From NCBI GenBank assembly GCA_002869685.1, contig PKUE01000007.1, positions 24,772 to 88,771 of the forward strand: a stretch of DNA of 64,000 bases, given 5' to 3'. Within the stretch, counting starts at the first letter, position 1. Each line of letters opens with the position of its first letter. The notes beneath the pieces were generated by a model. That model was not told where the DNA came from and made no database searches. It saw only the letters and a program-made list of their open reading frames with translations. Both the position numbers and the translations under genes were made by a program. Source of the stretch: Desulfuromonas sp. Lineage in GTDB: Bacteria; Desulfobacterota; Desulfuromonadia; Desulfuromonadales; Desulfuromonadaceae. Below are positions 55,123 through 63,985 of the stretch, in pieces.

Positions 55123-55909
55123 CAATCTGCATCTCCACTTCAAACTGGCCACCAATGACCATGACTTCATCCTCCCCTTTGAGCAGGGACGAGGGAAACA
55201 TATCACTTTGAAAAAGGATCTTGCATAGAGGAACCTGAGTGACCATCACACGACTGCCGAATTCCCAAGCCCGTTCATAGTCCGTGGTAAAAGAGTTCAG
55301 GTTATTCAACTGAATCAAATAGCCACGCTTCGACTGCTGTTCAATGACCTGATGCTCGGCAAAATCGTTAATTCCACGATACAAAGTCACCCAGCGCTGG
55401 TCTGGAAAACGACGGGTCAGTTCCGCCTGGACATATTCGTAAAGAATATCCAACTGATCATTGATCGCATTGGTCCGAGCGGCACCTTTCATACGATCCT
55501 TGAGGTATTGCAGATAGCCTTCACATTCTACATTGGGAATAGGCACCGTGTGAAATGTCGGGATCAGGCCGATACGGCTCTCCACCCACCCTTTTAACAC
55601 AGCACCTTCAATTGAGTTGGAATCAAACATCCAACCACGCAAAAAACGTAAATAGCTGTTCTTCAAACTTTTCTGACTTGAGCGGGTCTCTTCTCGCTGC
55701 CATTGATGCAGCTGAAAAGTGACATCCATATAATCGTACAACTGCTGAGCGCGTTCTTTTCTCGTGGACAGACCGCTTAACCGCTCAAAAAGTCCATGAT
55801 GCGTATGCCGCACCCCGGAAATCTCAATCGGCTTCGGTTCCCGATTAAAGTGATAGGATGCAATCGCCCAGGGCGGATGATTACAACGGTTAAGCGCCAG
55901 GACCGCCAT
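55115..55909 (-). CDS. draT: NAD+--dinitrogen-reductase ADP-ribosyltransferase
   Basis: A 264-residue DraT, which transfers ADP-ribose from NAD+ to an arginine of NifH and switches nitrogenase off when ammonium or darkness/energy limits signal it. The N-terminus (NRCNHPPWAIASYHFNREPKP) and RGWMFDSNSIEGAVLKGWVESRIGL are family hallmarks; WVTLYRGINDF carries the NAD-binding Arg and GEDEVMVIGGQFEVEM the late catalytic Glu region. In most diazotrophs draT adjoins draG; here it sits between the two-component genes and draG is 5 kb away. Confidence 0.93.
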   Translation of the reverse strand: MAVLALNRCNHPPWAIASYHFNREPKPIEISGVRHTHHGLFERLSGLSTRKERAQQLYDYMDVTFQLHQWQREETRSSQKSLKNSYLRFLRGWMFDSNSIEGAVLKGWVESRIGLIPTFHTVPIPNVECEGYLQYLKDRMKGAARTNAINDQLDILYEYVQAELTRRFPDQRWVTLYRGINDFAEHQVIEQQSKRGYLIQLNNLNSFTTDYERAWEFGSRVMVTQVPLCKILFQSDMFPSSLLKGEDEVMVIGGQFEVEMQIGG

Positions 55910-55915
55910 AACGAT

Positions 55916-56479
55916 TTAGTCAGCCATCATCAAAATGGCTTCAGCAACCTGCTTCAACGTTTTACGCTTGCTCATAGCCAATTTCTGCATTTTGCGGTAC
56001 GCCTCAGGCTCACTGAGTCCGGTCCCCATCAACACCCCTTTGGCCTTATCCACTAATTTACGTGTTTCAAGGGTATCCTCCAGCTTCTTGACCTGATCCT
56101 GCAGCGTAGAAACTGCCATAAATTGATGCATGGCCAGTTCAACAGCGGGGAACAATTGCTCATCACGAAACGGCTTGACCAAATAGCTCATAACGCCGGC
56201 ATCTCGCGCTCCGTTGATCGTTTCAGCATCGGTATTACCAGTCAACAAAACAATCGGAGCCGGAGCTTCAATGCCTATTTTTTTAGCAGCATTGATGCCG
56301 TTCATGACAGGCATCGTGACATCCATAACAATCAGAACCGGTTTATGGGTCACTGCCAGCAGCAATGCCTCTTGACCGTTTTCCGCTTCCACAATTTGAT
56401 CGAATCCATAACTTTCAAGTAATTCTGATACTTTACGACGGATCAACGGTTCATCATCAACAACCAGTGCGATTTTCAT
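55916..56479 (-). CDS. REC-ANTAR response regulator (RNA-binding antiterminator, GnfR-like)
   Basis: A 187-residue regulator. Receiver domain 1-~120 with phospho-acceptor Asp53 (VLIVMDVTMPVMNG) and Lys in YLVKPFRDEQ; then a coiled-coil (LQDQVKKLEDTLETRKLVDKAKG) leading into an ANTAR domain (KAKGVLMGTGLSEPEAYRKMQKLAMSKRKTLKQVAEAIL). ANTAR proteins bind dual-hexaloop RNA hairpins and prevent termination. Similar REC-ANTAR proteins (GnfR) control nitrogen-fixation genes in Geobacter. Start ATG 56479 with AAGGAG six bases upstream. First gene of the operon with draT and the kinase. Confidence 0.92.
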   Translation of the reverse strand: MKIALVVDDEPLIRRKVSELLESYGFDQIVEAENGQEALLLAVTHKPVLIVMDVTMPVMNGINAAKKIGIEAPAPIVLLTGNTDAETINGARDAGVMSYLVKPFRDEQLFPAVELAMHQFMAVSTLQDQVKKLEDTLETRKLVDKAKGVLMGTGLSEPEAYRKMQKLAMSKRKTLKQVAEAILMMAD

Positions 56480-56769
56480 CACGCGCTCCTTTTATGTGGT
56501 TCATTGTAAACATTGGACGATAAAAATTGAGGGACAGTTTCAGTCCTGCATATCCGATGCCGACTTTCTCAAATCCAAAAAAAACAGTAATTCTCATTTA
56601 TTGAAACGCGACGTATACCGAGTGTTAGATAAAATCCTACCCGTGACGAATTTACCGCGTGGCACATTGACTTGACTCGACAGCCCGTTTACGACAGGAT
56701 GTGTGGCGTATATTTTAGCTGTCCTGGACCAGCCACTGGCCACATAACCCCTTTTCCCCCAAGGTGACT

Positions 56770-57510
56770 ATGCTTAACGAAGCAGCAAACATTCCCACAT
56801 TTTCTGTCGCATTCAGTGCCGGGCTTCTGTCGTTTTTTTCGCCCTGCGTGCTCCCTCTGATTCCGTCATTTATTACCTATATCACCGGAATTTCGTTTGG
56901 CGAACTCAAACAGGATCACCCCAGCTCTAAAATCCGCTGGCAGGTTGCCAGTCACTCACTGGCATTCGTCCTGGGATTCAGTACCGTTTTCATTCTGCTG
57001 GGTGTTATTGCCGGCTCTGTCAATCAGGCCATGCAGGACTGGTTGATCTGGCTGCAACGCGGCGGGGGCATCATGATCTTTCTGTTCGGCATCCACATGA
57101 CCGGTCTTTTTCATTTCGGGGTATTATTGGGCGACAAACGCATCACCATCCGCAACAAACCCAGCGGCTATCTGGGCAGTTTTCTTGTCGGTATTGCCTT
57201 TTCCGCCGGATGGAGCCCCTGTGTCGGTCCTATTCTCATGGCCATTTTCATCCTCGCTGCCGGTACTTCCAGCGATACCGCTCAAGCAGTGCTGCTGTTA
57301 AGTTGTTACTCTGCAGGTCTTGCCATTCCTTTTATGCTGTCCGGCCTGCTCTTTCATAGCTTTCTCAATGTGTTCAACCGCTTCAAAAAGCATATTCGCA
57401 TTCTTGAAATCACAACGGGAATTCTCATGATTGTTGTTGGAATCATGCTTTTTTTCAATTTATTCAGTCAATTATCCGGTTATCTTTACATGTTGATTCC
57501 GATGGAATAA
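56770..57510 (+). CDS. ccdA: Cytochrome c biogenesis protein CcdA
   Basis: A 246-residue membrane protein with six helices. The two redox cysteines are in FFSPCVLPLIPSF (helix 1) and AGWSPCVGPIL (helix 4), the signature of CcdA/DsbD-beta proteins, which carry reducing power across the membrane for heme-c attachment. A full cytochrome c maturation set is not nearby, but the multi-heme membrane cytochrome is the convergent neighbour. Start ATG 56770 after AAGG. Confidence 0.92.
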   Translation: MLNEAANIPTFSVAFSAGLLSFFSPCVLPLIPSFITYITGISFGELKQDHPSSKIRWQVASHSLAFVLGFSTVFILLGVIAGSVNQAMQDWLIWLQRGGGIMIFLFGIHMTGLFHFGVLLGDKRITIRNKPSGYLGSFLVGIAFSAGWSPCVGPILMAIFILAAGTSSDTAQAVLLLSCYSAGLAIPFMLSGLLFHSFLNVFNRFKKHIRILEITTGILMIVVGIMLFFNLFSQLSGYLYMLIPME

Positions 57511-57530
57511 TTTTTAATTGCCAAGCAAAC

Positions 57531-57564
57531 AAAAAAGCCCTTGCCGGACGGCAAGGGCTTTTTT
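57531..57564. terminator. Bidirectional terminator between ccdA and the cytochrome operon
   Basis: A perfect 15-bp stem AAAAAAGCCCTTGCC / GGCAAGGGCTTTTTT with loop GGAC, 20 bases after the ccdA stop and 23 bases after the end of the convergent membrane gene. Confidence 0.95.
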
Positions 57565-57587
57565 GTTTATCGTTAACTGGTTTGAGC

Positions 57588-58646
57588 TTAGTCTTCCTGG
57601 GCGCTGAACGCGGCTTTAAGCATCCAGTAGATAAGCAATAAACCGATAACCAGAGTTCCAACAAACAGCAGCAAGGGAGAAAAGTCTCGCTGAGCTTCAA
57701 CAATCTGGTTCACAAAGAGCTTATCGACATAGCCCGTACGAACAAAGGCCCGCATCAAGCTCATCAGGTATAACAACAGCAGCGCTAATCCACCACACCA
57801 TCCCAGGCGCCCTTTAGTCGCCAGGAAAATCACTGCCATAACACAGATGATGGCCAGCAGGAACACACAGGTCGCCAGCATGTTCTTTCCCATAAACAGC
57901 ATCATGACGTCAGCCGGCAGAGAGATCAGGAACCACAATCCAACCAAAATCTGGCCACATGTAACTACCAGGAACACCCGCAGCCCGACCCGCTGTGCTA
58001 ACTGACCAACTTCTTGGTCCTTTTTAGCCCATAAACGTCCAAGCAGCGCAATAACCAATGCACCGATCGCCATGGCACCAACCAACATATGCAGATAACG
58101 GGGCCACAAAGTGGGTTCAGCCAGATTGAGAAAAGTACCACCACTATTCTTGAAGTAAACCTGCCACACCTCGGGGGTCAGCATCAAAGTCATATTGTTA
58201 CTGAACAAGAAGCCGATCAGCAACATCAGCAGGCCCGCAAAAATCAGAATAGGCAATCCGCGCCGGCCCATATTCCAGAATTTGAAATCATAGACATAAG
58301 CCGCGTAATACGCAGTCAGTAGCACCGGTATCACACTCAGCCAGAAAACCCCCATCAGCACGGAACTGGAGTAGATAAGATGGCCGTACACAACCTGAAC
58401 AAACAACAGCGGCGGGACACCGAAGTTAATCGTAAAAGCAATCAGCAACGGTAACACCTGGGCAATTTTATACGCCAGCCGTTCATGGACCGAATCCCGT
58501 TTAAAATGGGCCCACACAGCAATGGCTGTTCCTCCCAGCATGGCATTCATGAAAACCAGATGGAGTGGGAATGTCAGCAGTAACAAAAGCTCAAAATAAC
58601 CGGACGCCATCGGCAAGGCATCGGGAGTTGGCACCAGTGAAATCAT
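57588..58646 (-). CDS. Membrane subunit of a cytochrome bd-like/c-type complex
   Basis: A 352-residue protein with nine or ten membrane helices and no heme-c motif. Its N-terminus (FELLLLLTFPLHLVFMNAMLGGTAIAVWAHFKR) resembles that of the larger partner encoded just upstream, with a conserved His in the second helix region, suggesting that both descend from a quinol-oxidising bd-type subunit. The start ATG overlaps the partner's stop by four bases (ATGA), so they are translationally coupled and probably form one complex. Precise family is not certain. Confidence 0.65.
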   Translation of the reverse strand: MISLVPTPDALPMASGYFELLLLLTFPLHLVFMNAMLGGTAIAVWAHFKRDSVHERLAYKIAQVLPLLIAFTINFGVPPLLFVQVVYGHLIYSSSVLMGVFWLSVIPVLLTAYYAAYVYDFKFWNMGRRGLPILIFAGLLMLLIGFLFSNNMTLMLTPEVWQVYFKNSGGTFLNLAEPTLWPRYLHMLVGAMAIGALVIALLGRLWAKKDQEVGQLAQRVGLRVFLVVTCGQILVGLWFLISLPADVMMLFMGKNMLATCVFLLAIICVMAVIFLATKGRLGWCGGLALLLLYLMSLMRAFVRTGYVDKLFVNQIVEAQRDFSPLLLFVGTLVIGLLLIYWMLKAAFSAQED

Positions 58647-60607
58647 TGTGTTCCTCCTTTGGCCTCTTTGACCAGATAGTCGATTAATGCCGTTAACTCT
58701 TCATCACTGCCACTGAAATCGTCCATCGCGCTGTCAATTTCACTCAAGTGTTTTAAGCCATGAGCAATTTCATCACGACTGAGCTGCGCAGCCCATTCGA
58801 GGACCAGGTCGGCATCATGGCACATGGTGCATTCGTCGGCGAGATAGATTTGACCTGAGACAGCTGGCGCGACGTCAAGCCCTTTCAGATGCGCAACAAG
58901 TGCGGTCAGTTCCGCATCACTACCGGCAAAATCCTCCATGGAACTGTCGATCTGACTGAGATGCAACAATCCATCCCGTACATCATCCGCAGACAATGAC
59001 GCGGCCCATTCAACAACGAGATCACTGCCATGACACATGGTGCATTCATCCTCAAGCAATGTCGCACCATTCATAGCTGGCGCAGCCTCCACCGGCTCGC
59101 CTTTGATGAAACTGACCAGAGCGGCCAACTCCTCTGGCGTTCCGGAATAATCATCCATTGCGCTGTCAATCTGGCTCAAACTCAACAATCCGGCACGAAC
59201 CTCATCAGCAGTCAGAGCGGCTCCCCACTCCATAACCAACTCTGCACCATGGCAGGCCGTACACTCATCAGCCAGAATCGTCTCGCCGAGATTCCCGTTG
59301 AGTTGCGGCTCTTCGAACACGTGAGTTTCTTTCCCGTGCAACGTTCCAACCAGATAGGAGGCTAAAGCTTTCTTCTCCAGTTCATTACCGACAAATGGCG
59401 GCATAAAAGGGCGTCGCTCGTGCATGGTGGTGAGGTACTTCACCATGCCGTTGAAATTGATTGTTGCCGTACGTGAGCGGATATCATTATTGATACCATC
59501 CAGAGTGTGGCAGGCATAACACTGCAACTTGAACAACTCCGCACCGGCCTGCTGAACGTTGTCCGCCGTGATCTCTTTGACCGAGCTCCATTTGGCCTGA
59601 GCAAGGAAACCCTGGTTGAGTTGGGCGACCTGATCAACGGAAATACCGTTGGAATAGACCAGCTTATTGATAACAAACGGACGTCGGTCGGCTTCGCGAA
59701 TCCATTCAAACGAGCCCATCATGCCAAACGCGCACACGGCAACAAGAACAGCACTGATCAGACTGTGCCAGCGCGGTTTGAACAGCGTGAATACCGTCAA
59801 AAAGAGGATGAAACCGGCAGCACTGAACGCTCCGAGCTTCACCATGACTTTAATTGTTGGCGAAACAGAAAGGATCTCGTGAGGCGCAGAGGGCAATGCC
59901 TGGAGATACCAGTAGCCGGTCGGAATGACCACCAGCACCGACAGAACACACCACAATGACGAGTAGCGGGTCATTTTGAGGCGGAACGACTCAACATCGA
60001 TAAATGCCGTTGTGAAAAACGCAAAAACACCGGCCAACAAAGTAGCAATGGCAAAACGAAACCATAACGACGGCCAGAAGGTCGGGTTGAAAAAGCCCGA
60101 GAAGAATCGGTGATTATTAATCCATTCTCCAGGAGTCAGCATATAGCCGATAATCCCGTTAATCAGGAAAAGACTTAACCAGGCGGCCGCAAAGTAGATC
60201 CAACCAACCTTGAGATGAGTCCGCTCATCCATTGCGTCGAATTTATAGTAATAAATCAGCAAGGCAACGATTTCGACCAGGAACCACACCCATTCGGCAG
60301 CCCAGCCAAACACAAACGTGTGAATCAGCTTCGACGTAGCATCCGGTTGAATCAGGCCAATTGTGAACCAGATTCCCACTCCGGTGACGCCACCATACAC
60401 CATGCTCACCAGCATGAAGAACTTTGCGTGCTTTTTTACAAATTCGAGAAGTTGGTAGTCATTATCCCGACGGGCTTTATGCTCCGTGAGCACCAGGTAT
60501 AACCCGCCACCAACAGCAAAGTGTGCCACGAACACGTGTGTAATCGCCATAATGGCGATCAGGAGTCCTCCACCCGTTTGGGGCAGAAACCAGACTGGAA
60601 AATTCAT
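58643..60607 (-). CDS. Membrane cytochrome with bd-like domain and four c-type heme sites
   Basis: A 654-residue protein. Residues 1-~300 hold eight to nine helices resembling cytochrome bd-type subunit I (THVFVAHFAVGGGLYLVLTEH, GWAAEWVWFLVEIVALLIYYY). The periplasmic C-terminus has four CXXCH motifs: Cys363-His367, Cys449-His453, Cys522-His526 and Cys593-His597. The last three belong to tandem ~72-residue repeats (about 445-500, 518-574, 589-645), each of the form DECTxCHxxxLVxEWxAxL ... IDSxMxDxxG. The first heme site is a different, class I-like domain. It probably passes electrons from menaquinol to periplasmic carriers. Confidence 0.75.
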   Translation of the reverse strand: MNFPVWFLPQTGGGLLIAIMAITHVFVAHFAVGGGLYLVLTEHKARRDNDYQLLEFVKKHAKFFMLVSMVYGGVTGVGIWFTIGLIQPDATSKLIHTFVFGWAAEWVWFLVEIVALLIYYYKFDAMDERTHLKVGWIYFAAAWLSLFLINGIIGYMLTPGEWINNHRFFSGFFNPTFWPSLWFRFAIATLLAGVFAFFTTAFIDVESFRLKMTRYSSLWCVLSVLVVIPTGYWYLQALPSAPHEILSVSPTIKVMVKLGAFSAAGFILFLTVFTLFKPRWHSLISAVLVAVCAFGMMGSFEWIREADRRPFVINKLVYSNGISVDQVAQLNQGFLAQAKWSSVKEITADNVQQAGAELFKLQCYACHTLDGINNDIRSRTATINFNGMVKYLTTMHERRPFMPPFVGNELEKKALASYLVGTLHGKETHVFEEPQLNGNLGETILADECTACHGAELVMEWGAALTADEVRAGLLSLSQIDSAMDDYSGTPEELAALVSFIKGEPVEAAPAMNGATLLEDECTMCHGSDLVVEWAASLSADDVRDGLLHLSQIDSSMEDFAGSDAELTALVAHLKGLDVAPAVSGQIYLADECTMCHDADLVLEWAAQLSRDEIAHGLKHLSEIDSAMDDFSGSDEELTALIDYLVKEAKGGTQ

Positions 60608-60700
60608 AAGCCACCCTTCTGAGAGTTAATCATTTAACGGTCTCAACAGACAACCGCAAGCCATAGTAGACAAACAAAAATCAACGTTTCCAGACAGATC

Positions 60701-61081
60701 TTAGCACCCGCAACCACAGTTGTGGCAGATGGCATCTCCTCCAGCGGGAACAATACTTTCCGGAGAAAATGCGACCCGTCGCACACCGCGTTTAATATCG
60801 GCCAGCAAATCGGTATCAGGGCTCGCTCCAATAAACTGCCCAAGACAAAGGCTGGAAAAACCATCTTCAGGCGAACGGATGCGAATACTGTTGAGCAGAT
60901 CACCATAACCATTGACACGCAAGGTGATGTTCGGCTCGTGACAGAAGTCGAATGCGACACCGGCCGTATTGAGTTCTTCATTTAAAGCGGCAAAAAATGG
61001 CGCGATGGCCTCCTCATCCAGTGGGTAGGTCCAGTCGCCAGCAAATTCGCGCGCATAAAAGACAACAGTAATTGTTTTCAC
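60701..61081 (-). CDS. Unknown small protein ending in a Cys cluster
   Basis: A 126-residue cytosolic protein starting MKTITVVFYAREFAGDWTYPLDEE and ending with ICHNCGCGC, five residues of which are Cys or His within eight positions. I recognise no named family. The exposed C-terminal cysteines could bind a metal or act as a thiol tail. The start GTG at 61081 has GGAG six bases upstream; ATG codons slightly upstream are possible. It lies 21 bases after the YciO/TsaC-like gene. Confidence 0.65.
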   Translation of the reverse strand: MKTITVVFYAREFAGDWTYPLDEEAIAPFFAALNEELNTAGVAFDFCHEPNITLRVNGYGDLLNSIRIRSPEDGFSSLCLGQFIGASPDTDLLADIKRGVRRVAFSPESIVPAGGDAICHNCGCGC

Positions 61082-61102
61082 GTTTTGCTCCATCAACACG
61101 AG

Positions 61103-61717
61103 TCACAACTGATGAATCCAGTCCGTCGGACCACAGCCTTGCCGTAACACCTCAACCTGATCATTGCGTAGACTGATCACCGTGGACGGATCCCCATAGA
61201 GCAAGCCGCCATCAACAACCATGTCAAGTTGACTGCCCCAATCATCGTGAATCAGACTGGGATCCTGATAAGTTTCGTCACCAGTGACATTGGCGCTGGT
61301 CGTTACCAGAGGGTGCCCCAACTGGCGAACAATCTCTAGAGTAATAGCATTATCAGGCATACGTATCCCTACGGTCCTCTGTTTGGTCGTTACCAGGTCG
61401 GGGACGACCCGTGACGCATCAAGGACAAAGGTATAGGGTCCAGGCAGATGGCGCTTCATAATTTTAAACGCCATGTTGCTGACCTGCGCATAATGGGAAA
61501 TCTCGGACAGATCCGAACAAATAAAGGAAAAAGGTTTTTTGGCATCACGCTGCTTGAGCTGATAAATTTTCTTGATCCCTTTTTTATTAAAGATATCGCA
61601 GCCAACACCATAAATCGTGTCCGTAGGATACGCGATCACCCCGCCTTTATTCAAACAGTCAACCACCTGTTGAATATAGCGCTGCTGGGGATTCTCGGGA
61701 TTAATGGAAACCATCAT
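61103..61717 (-). CDS. YrdC/Sua5 (YciO/TsaC) family protein
   Basis: A 204-residue YrdC-domain protein: NKGGVIAYPTDTIYGVGCDIFNKK, KQRDAKKPFSFIC, HLPGPYTFVL, RTVGIRMPDN and PLVTTSANVTG. The domain binds ATP/threonine and double-stranded RNA; TsaC members make threonylcarbamoyl-AMP for tRNA modification. Length and the SxN-type motif fit the YciO subgroup, whose activity is weak or uncertain, so I give no symbol. Its ATG overlaps the DUF493 stop (ATGA). Confidence 0.88.
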   Translation of the reverse strand: MMVSINPENPQQRYIQQVVDCLNKGGVIAYPTDTIYGVGCDIFNKKGIKKIYQLKQRDAKKPFSFICSDLSEISHYAQVSNMAFKIMKRHLPGPYTFVLDASRVVPDLVTTKQRTVGIRMPDNAITLEIVRQLGHPLVTTSANVTGDETYQDPSLIHDDWGSQLDMVVDGGLLYGDPSTVISLRNDQVEVLRQGCGPTDWIHQL

Positions 61718-62001
61718 AACAAATATTTCAACCCGTCAATATTCTGCAACGCCTGATAAATCCGCTGACGCTGCTGTTCGTTGTGTAGATAAGTCACCAC
61801 AGACACACAGAGATACGCCCCTTTAGAACTCGGACGTTGTTTGAGGGCATCACGTGACACCGGCAGAATTTCATTTACGGCCTTATGCACCTTATGGACA
61901 AAATTATGGTGCGGCTCACTTGGGCCAAAGGCTTTAAACATGTAATCGCAGGGATATTCCTGAAGTGTTCCCTCGCGATCACTTTGTAACACTTTCATCA
62001 T
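61714..62001 (-). CDS. DUF493 / YbeD family protein
   Basis: A 95-residue ferredoxin-fold-like protein of the YbeD/DUF493 family: [33 protein letters not shown], then [32 protein letters not shown]. coli YbeD is regulatory-like with no firm function. It begins inside the end of dut (ATG at 62001 or 61998, GAGG just upstream) and overlaps the next gene by four bases: a tightly packed operon. Confidence 0.87.
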   Translation of the reverse strand: MMKVLQSDREGTLQEYPCDYMFKAFGPSEPHHNFVHKVHKAVNEILPVSRDALKQRPSSKGAYLCVSVVTYLHNEQQRQRIYQALQNIDGLKYLL

Positions 62002-62452
62002 TTCCACCTCTTCCAGTATGGCCAAAACCACGCTGGTCTCGTTCTGTATTGTCCAGTGTAGTCACCTCTTGCAGCTGCGCCTGAACCACTGGAGCGATTA
62101 TCAATTGGGCAATCCGTTCTTCAGGACACAAGGTGACATCCTGCTGGCCGTGATTGATGAGGATAATTTTCACTTCCCCGCGGTAATCCGCATCAATGGT
62201 GCCGGGAGCATTGACCAGAGTGATCCCGTCACGCCAAGCCAGACCGGACCGCGGACGCACCTGCCCTTCATATCCAGATGGCAGGGCCAACGCCAATCCC
62301 GTTGGAACCAACACCCGCTCACCGGGGGCAACAACCAGCGGTTCATCAAGAACTGCGCACAGATCCAGCCCCGCGGCTTGTGAGGTCATGTATTGGGGAA
62401 TTTTTGCCCGAGGATCAAGCTTCATGATCTCGACACAGACCATTTCAGACAT
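61979..62452 (-). CDS. dut: dUTP diphosphatase
   Basis: A 157-residue trimeric dUTPase. Five motifs are visible: AAGLDLCAV (1), [10 protein letters not shown] (2), [14 protein letters not shown] (3), [12 protein letters not shown] (4) and [11 protein letters not shown] (5). It keeps uracil out of DNA. About 34 bases after the M16 peptidase gene; the standard order near pnp in Desulfuromonadales. The ribosome-binding site is weak. Confidence 0.96.
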   Translation of the reverse strand: MSEMVCVEIMKLDPRAKIPQYMTSQAAGLDLCAVLDEPLVVAPGERVLVPTGLALALPSGYEGQVRPRSGLAWRDGITLVNAPGTIDADYRGEVKIILINHGQQDVTLCPEERIAQLIIAPVVQAQLQEVTTLDNTERDQRGFGHTGRGGNDESVTK

Positions 62453-62485
62453 CGTACACTACCAGCCTTTCTCCGCTAACAACGG

Positions 62486-63742
62486 TTAAAAACTGATATT
62501 TTGCAATTTTTCCGCCTGATCGTCAACATCGCCGATCACACACAGGCACAAACTGTCATTGCTCATCAGATAGTTGGCCAACTTCTGCAGATTATCGGGA
62601 CTCACCTTAGCCAGTTCTCGCATGACCATGCGCACAGGAATATACTCACCTTGATAGATTTCACTCAGCGCCATCCTCTCCATGCGACTATAGGTACTGT
62701 CGAGCGACATCTCCAGACGATCCTGCAACCGTTCCCTGACAGAAGCCAACTCCTCGGCAGACACGGCTTCACGACGCAGTTGGTCCAATTGAGCCAGAAC
62801 CAACGCCACCACTTCACTGACATGAGCTGTGGATGTCGTCGCATAAGAAACCATCGAACCGCTATCGGAATGGGAATTAAGATAACTGTAGGCACAATAC
62901 ACCAGCCCCCGCTGTTCACGAAGACTTTGAAACAACCGCGAGCTCATCCCACCACCAAGAACGGCGTTAAGCAACATCCCGGCAAAACGATTGGGATGAG
63001 ACTGAGCCAACGCCTGTGTCCCCAGACAGATCTGAGCCTGACCCACCGCAGCACCATCCAAGCGAACAGCCCGTACCGGCAAGGGCTCTGCCTGCTCCGT
63101 CAACAGGCACAATGCGGTCACAGAGGAAAAAGCCTGATCGACCATGTCAAGAACCTGTCGATGTTCAATATTACCGGCGACACTGATAATCAGACTGGAA
63201 TTGATATAGCGCTCTTGAGCAAATGCGATCAACTCATCACGGGAGATCCGGTTGACTGTCTCCGCCGATCCCAACACCGGGCGGCCGAGTGAACTATCGG
63301 GCCAAAAGGTTTGGGAAAACAGATCGTGGATTTTTTCATCAGGAGAATGATCAAGACGTTCAATCTCCTGCAAGATCACCCGGCGTTCTTTTTCAACCTC
63401 ATCGGGCTCATAAGTTGAATGAAGCAACAACTCGGCCAACAACGGGATTGCCAGTTTCAAATTCGTCGGCAGTGTACGTAAATGCAGACAACTGTACTCC
63501 CGGCCGGTAAAGCCATTCAGCGGACCACCGAGGGCATCGACCCTTTTAGAGATATCCAGACTTGAACACGTTGACGAACCTTTGAACAGCATATGTTCAA
63601 TAAAATGGGAAATTCCCGCCTGTTGTTCTTTCTCATGGCGGGAACCATTCAGAATCCATACTCCAATACTCACGGAGTTGGCTTGAGGGATTTGTTCAGT
63701 GAGTACTCTGATCCCATTTGTCAAAATTGTTTTATCAACCAT
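62486..63742 (-). CDS. M16 family zinc peptidase
   Basis: A 418-residue peptidase of the mitochondrial-processing-peptidase/PqqL-like type. The inverted zinc motif HFIEH (HXXEH) is near residue 45, and the third ligand Glu lies in VILQEIERLDHSPDEKIHD. The second domain (GAAVGQAQICLGTQALAQSHPNRFAGMLLN) is also present, as is the Arg/Tyr-type substrate region RGLVYCAYSYLN. The ATG at 63742 follows GGGGGG; a long in-frame upstream extension crosses a terminator and is not coding. Likely role: degradation of peptides in the cytosol or periplasm. Confidence 0.9.
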   Translation of the reverse strand: MVDKTILTNGIRVLTEQIPQANSVSIGVWILNGSRHEKEQQAGISHFIEHMLFKGSSTCSSLDISKRVDALGGPLNGFTGREYSCLHLRTLPTNLKLAIPLLAELLLHSTYEPDEVEKERRVILQEIERLDHSPDEKIHDLFSQTFWPDSSLGRPVLGSAETVNRISRDELIAFAQERYINSSLIISVAGNIEHRQVLDMVDQAFSSVTALCLLTEQAEPLPVRAVRLDGAAVGQAQICLGTQALAQSHPNRFAGMLLNAVLGGGMSSRLFQSLREQRGLVYCAYSYLNSHSDSGSMVSYATTSTAHVSEVVALVLAQLDQLRREAVSAEELASVRERLQDRLEMSLDSTYSRMERMALSEIYQGEYIPVRMVMRELAKVSPDNLQKLANYLMSNDSLCLCVIGDVDDQAEKLQNISF

Positions 63743-63880
63743 AGATTCCCCCCTTTTCGCACCAAAAAAAACGACCCAAGAAGGCAACATGCCCAGAAAT
63801 TTCATGCCCGTATCTGTTGTTAAGAGCAGGTGCCGGCAGTCCTGTTGCGGATTGTTTTCACTGATGCAAAAGCGAAAGGT

Positions 63881-63929
63881 AAAAAAAATAGAGTCCTTGT
63901 ACATCTTAGCAGAAGATGACAAGGACTCT
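63881..63929 (-). terminator. Terminator after the upstream gene (probable pnp)
   Basis: Minus strand: 11-bp stem AGAGTCCTTGT / ACAAGGACTCT with an inner CATCTT / AAGATG stem, followed by ATTTTTTTT. It lies about 57 bases after the partial gene at the window edge and ends about 140 bases before the M16 start. Confidence 0.93.
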
Positions 63930-63985
63930 ACTGTCGAGCAGTTATAAACACCTGTTAAAAGGAAAAAATCCCCAGGTTCAGATTG

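Noticed and set aside
56660..56675. TGGCAC-ATTGA-CTTGA as a sigma54 promoter for ccdA
   Set aside because: The -12 GC is missing at the required 10-base spacing from GG, so it does not meet the sigma54 rule.
63743..63922. 60-codon N-terminal extension of the M16 peptidase
   Set aside because: It runs through the terminator hairpin at 63881-63929, and the family start plus GGGGGG site are at 63742.
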